A DNA stretch of 6,568 nt from CAZQSL01 sp964595945 (GTDB taxonomy: Bacteria; UBP15; UBA6099; JAJRTR01). This document shows, piece by piece, positions 6,332 to 6,568 of this stretch. Numbering within the stretch: the first letter of the stretch is position 1; the number at the start of each line of letters is the position of its first letter. Under the pieces are notes generated by a model that was given only the letters and a program-made list of their open reading frames with translations, did not search any database and was not told the DNA's origin. Both the position numbers and the translations under genes were made by a program. Location of the stretch: positions 1 to 6,568 of the forward strand of contig CAZQSL010000160.1 in the NCBI GenBank assembly GCA_964595945.1, in the 5' to 3' direction.

Positions 6332-6568
6332 TCACCCTGTTCCATTCGTTTCAGCGGCAGAAATGGCAGTATGCACAATCCGGGGATCGCCGCGAAGAAG
6401 CAGAATGTAAAAAATTCGGTGTAACCCATCTCTTTTGCGATGAATCCGCTGAAGAAGCTCGCGGTCATCGTCGAGATCGCCATGAGACCCGTCGCGATTG
6501 CGTAATGCGAAGCATTGTATTCCTTCTTGCAGGTACGCATGAGGAAATTCACGAAAGCGATGGTACCT
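6328..6568 (-). CDS. MFS transporter, AmpG-like, C-terminal fragment
   Basis: Only the last 79 residues are in the window; the gene continues past the right edge. The frame stays open to the edge, so the GTG at 6552 is an internal valine and not a start. The fragment holds the end of an MFS transporter: AFVNFLMRTCKKEY, then ASHYAIATGLMAIS leading into a helix with SFFSGFIAKEMGY, then a last helix FFTFCFFAAIPGLCIL and a short charged tail ending MEQGD. The pattern of a Cys-containing loop, A-x-x-Y/F-A, SG-x-x-A-x-x-x-G and a final A-x-PGL helix resembles, from memory, the end of AmpG, which imports anhydromuropeptides for cell-wall recycling. Other related MFS permeases share this pattern, so the substrate is uncertain. 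The TGA at 6330-6328 overlaps the TTG start of the following radical SAM gene, which puts this gene in the same transcript. Confidence 0.75.
   Translation of the reverse strand, partial: GTIAFVNFLMRTCKKEYNASHYAIATGLMAISTMTASFFSGFIAKEMGYTEFFTFCFFAAIPGLCILPFLPLKRMEQGD
6335..6343 (-). promoter_or_regulatory. Ribosome binding site for radical SAM protein A (TTG start)
   Basis: GGAACAGGG precedes the TTG at 6331. The GGAA part is 8 bases away and the AGGG part 3 bases away. With an in-frame TGA directly before the TTG, this site supports the unusual start codon. The match is moderate. Confidence 0.45.

Noticed and set aside
6328..6552. A separate 74-residue small membrane protein starting at the GTG at 6552
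   Set aside because: The frame stays open upstream to the window edge and the residues match the end of an MFS transporter, so it is a fragment of a longer gene.
1..6568. Terminators, internal promoters, tRNAs, repeats or CRISPR arrays
   Set aside because: Coding sequence covers all of the window except one base, and I saw no T-tract hairpin between genes, no tandem or inverted repeats of note and no tRNA-like fold.

Overview
The window is a tightly packed stretch of bacterial DNA in which every gene lies on the minus strand. Read in transcription order (right to left), it holds the 3' end of an AmpG-like MFS transporter gene, a cobalamin-binding radical SAM enzyme, a DUF2723-type (TMEM260-like, GT-C fold) membrane protein, a second cobalamin-binding radical SAM enzyme, and a second DUF2723 protein that runs off the left edge. 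No gap between genes exceeds one base: the junctions are a 4-base overlap, a 1-base gap, a 14-base overlap and a 1-base overlap. This points to one polycistronic unit with translational coupling. Its promoter and terminator lie outside the window.

Layout: 6568-6328 is the MFS C-terminus. 6331-4895 is radical SAM protein A (478 aa, TTG start). 4893-2977 is DUF2723 protein A (638 aa). 2990-1617 is radical SAM protein B (457 aa). 1617-1 is DUF2723 protein B (first 539 residues). I see no RNA genes, mobile elements, CRISPR arrays, terminators or noncoding stretches.

The order is a repeated module, [B12-radical SAM, then GT-C-like membrane protein], present twice. The two copies are clearly divergent, so if they arose by duplication it was ancient. 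Proteins with the DUF2723 N-terminal signature are thought to transfer sugars from polyprenyl-phosphate donors outside the cytoplasmic membrane. BchE-like B12-radical SAM enzymes often methylate or rearrange unactivated carbons of lipids, sugars or other small molecules. A reasonable inference is a pathway that makes a modified lipid-linked sugar or lipid and attaches or displays it at the cell surface. The AmpG-like transporter may belong to it, or may simply be a cell-wall recycling gene next door. The substrates cannot be read from the sequence.

The organism looks like a Gram-negative-type bacterium of moderately high GC (mid-50s percent by eye). Oxygen-sensitive radical SAM enzymes suggest an anaerobe or microaerophile. 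The mix of DUF2723 and BchE-like genes is common in uncultured lineages, but I cannot assign a phylum.
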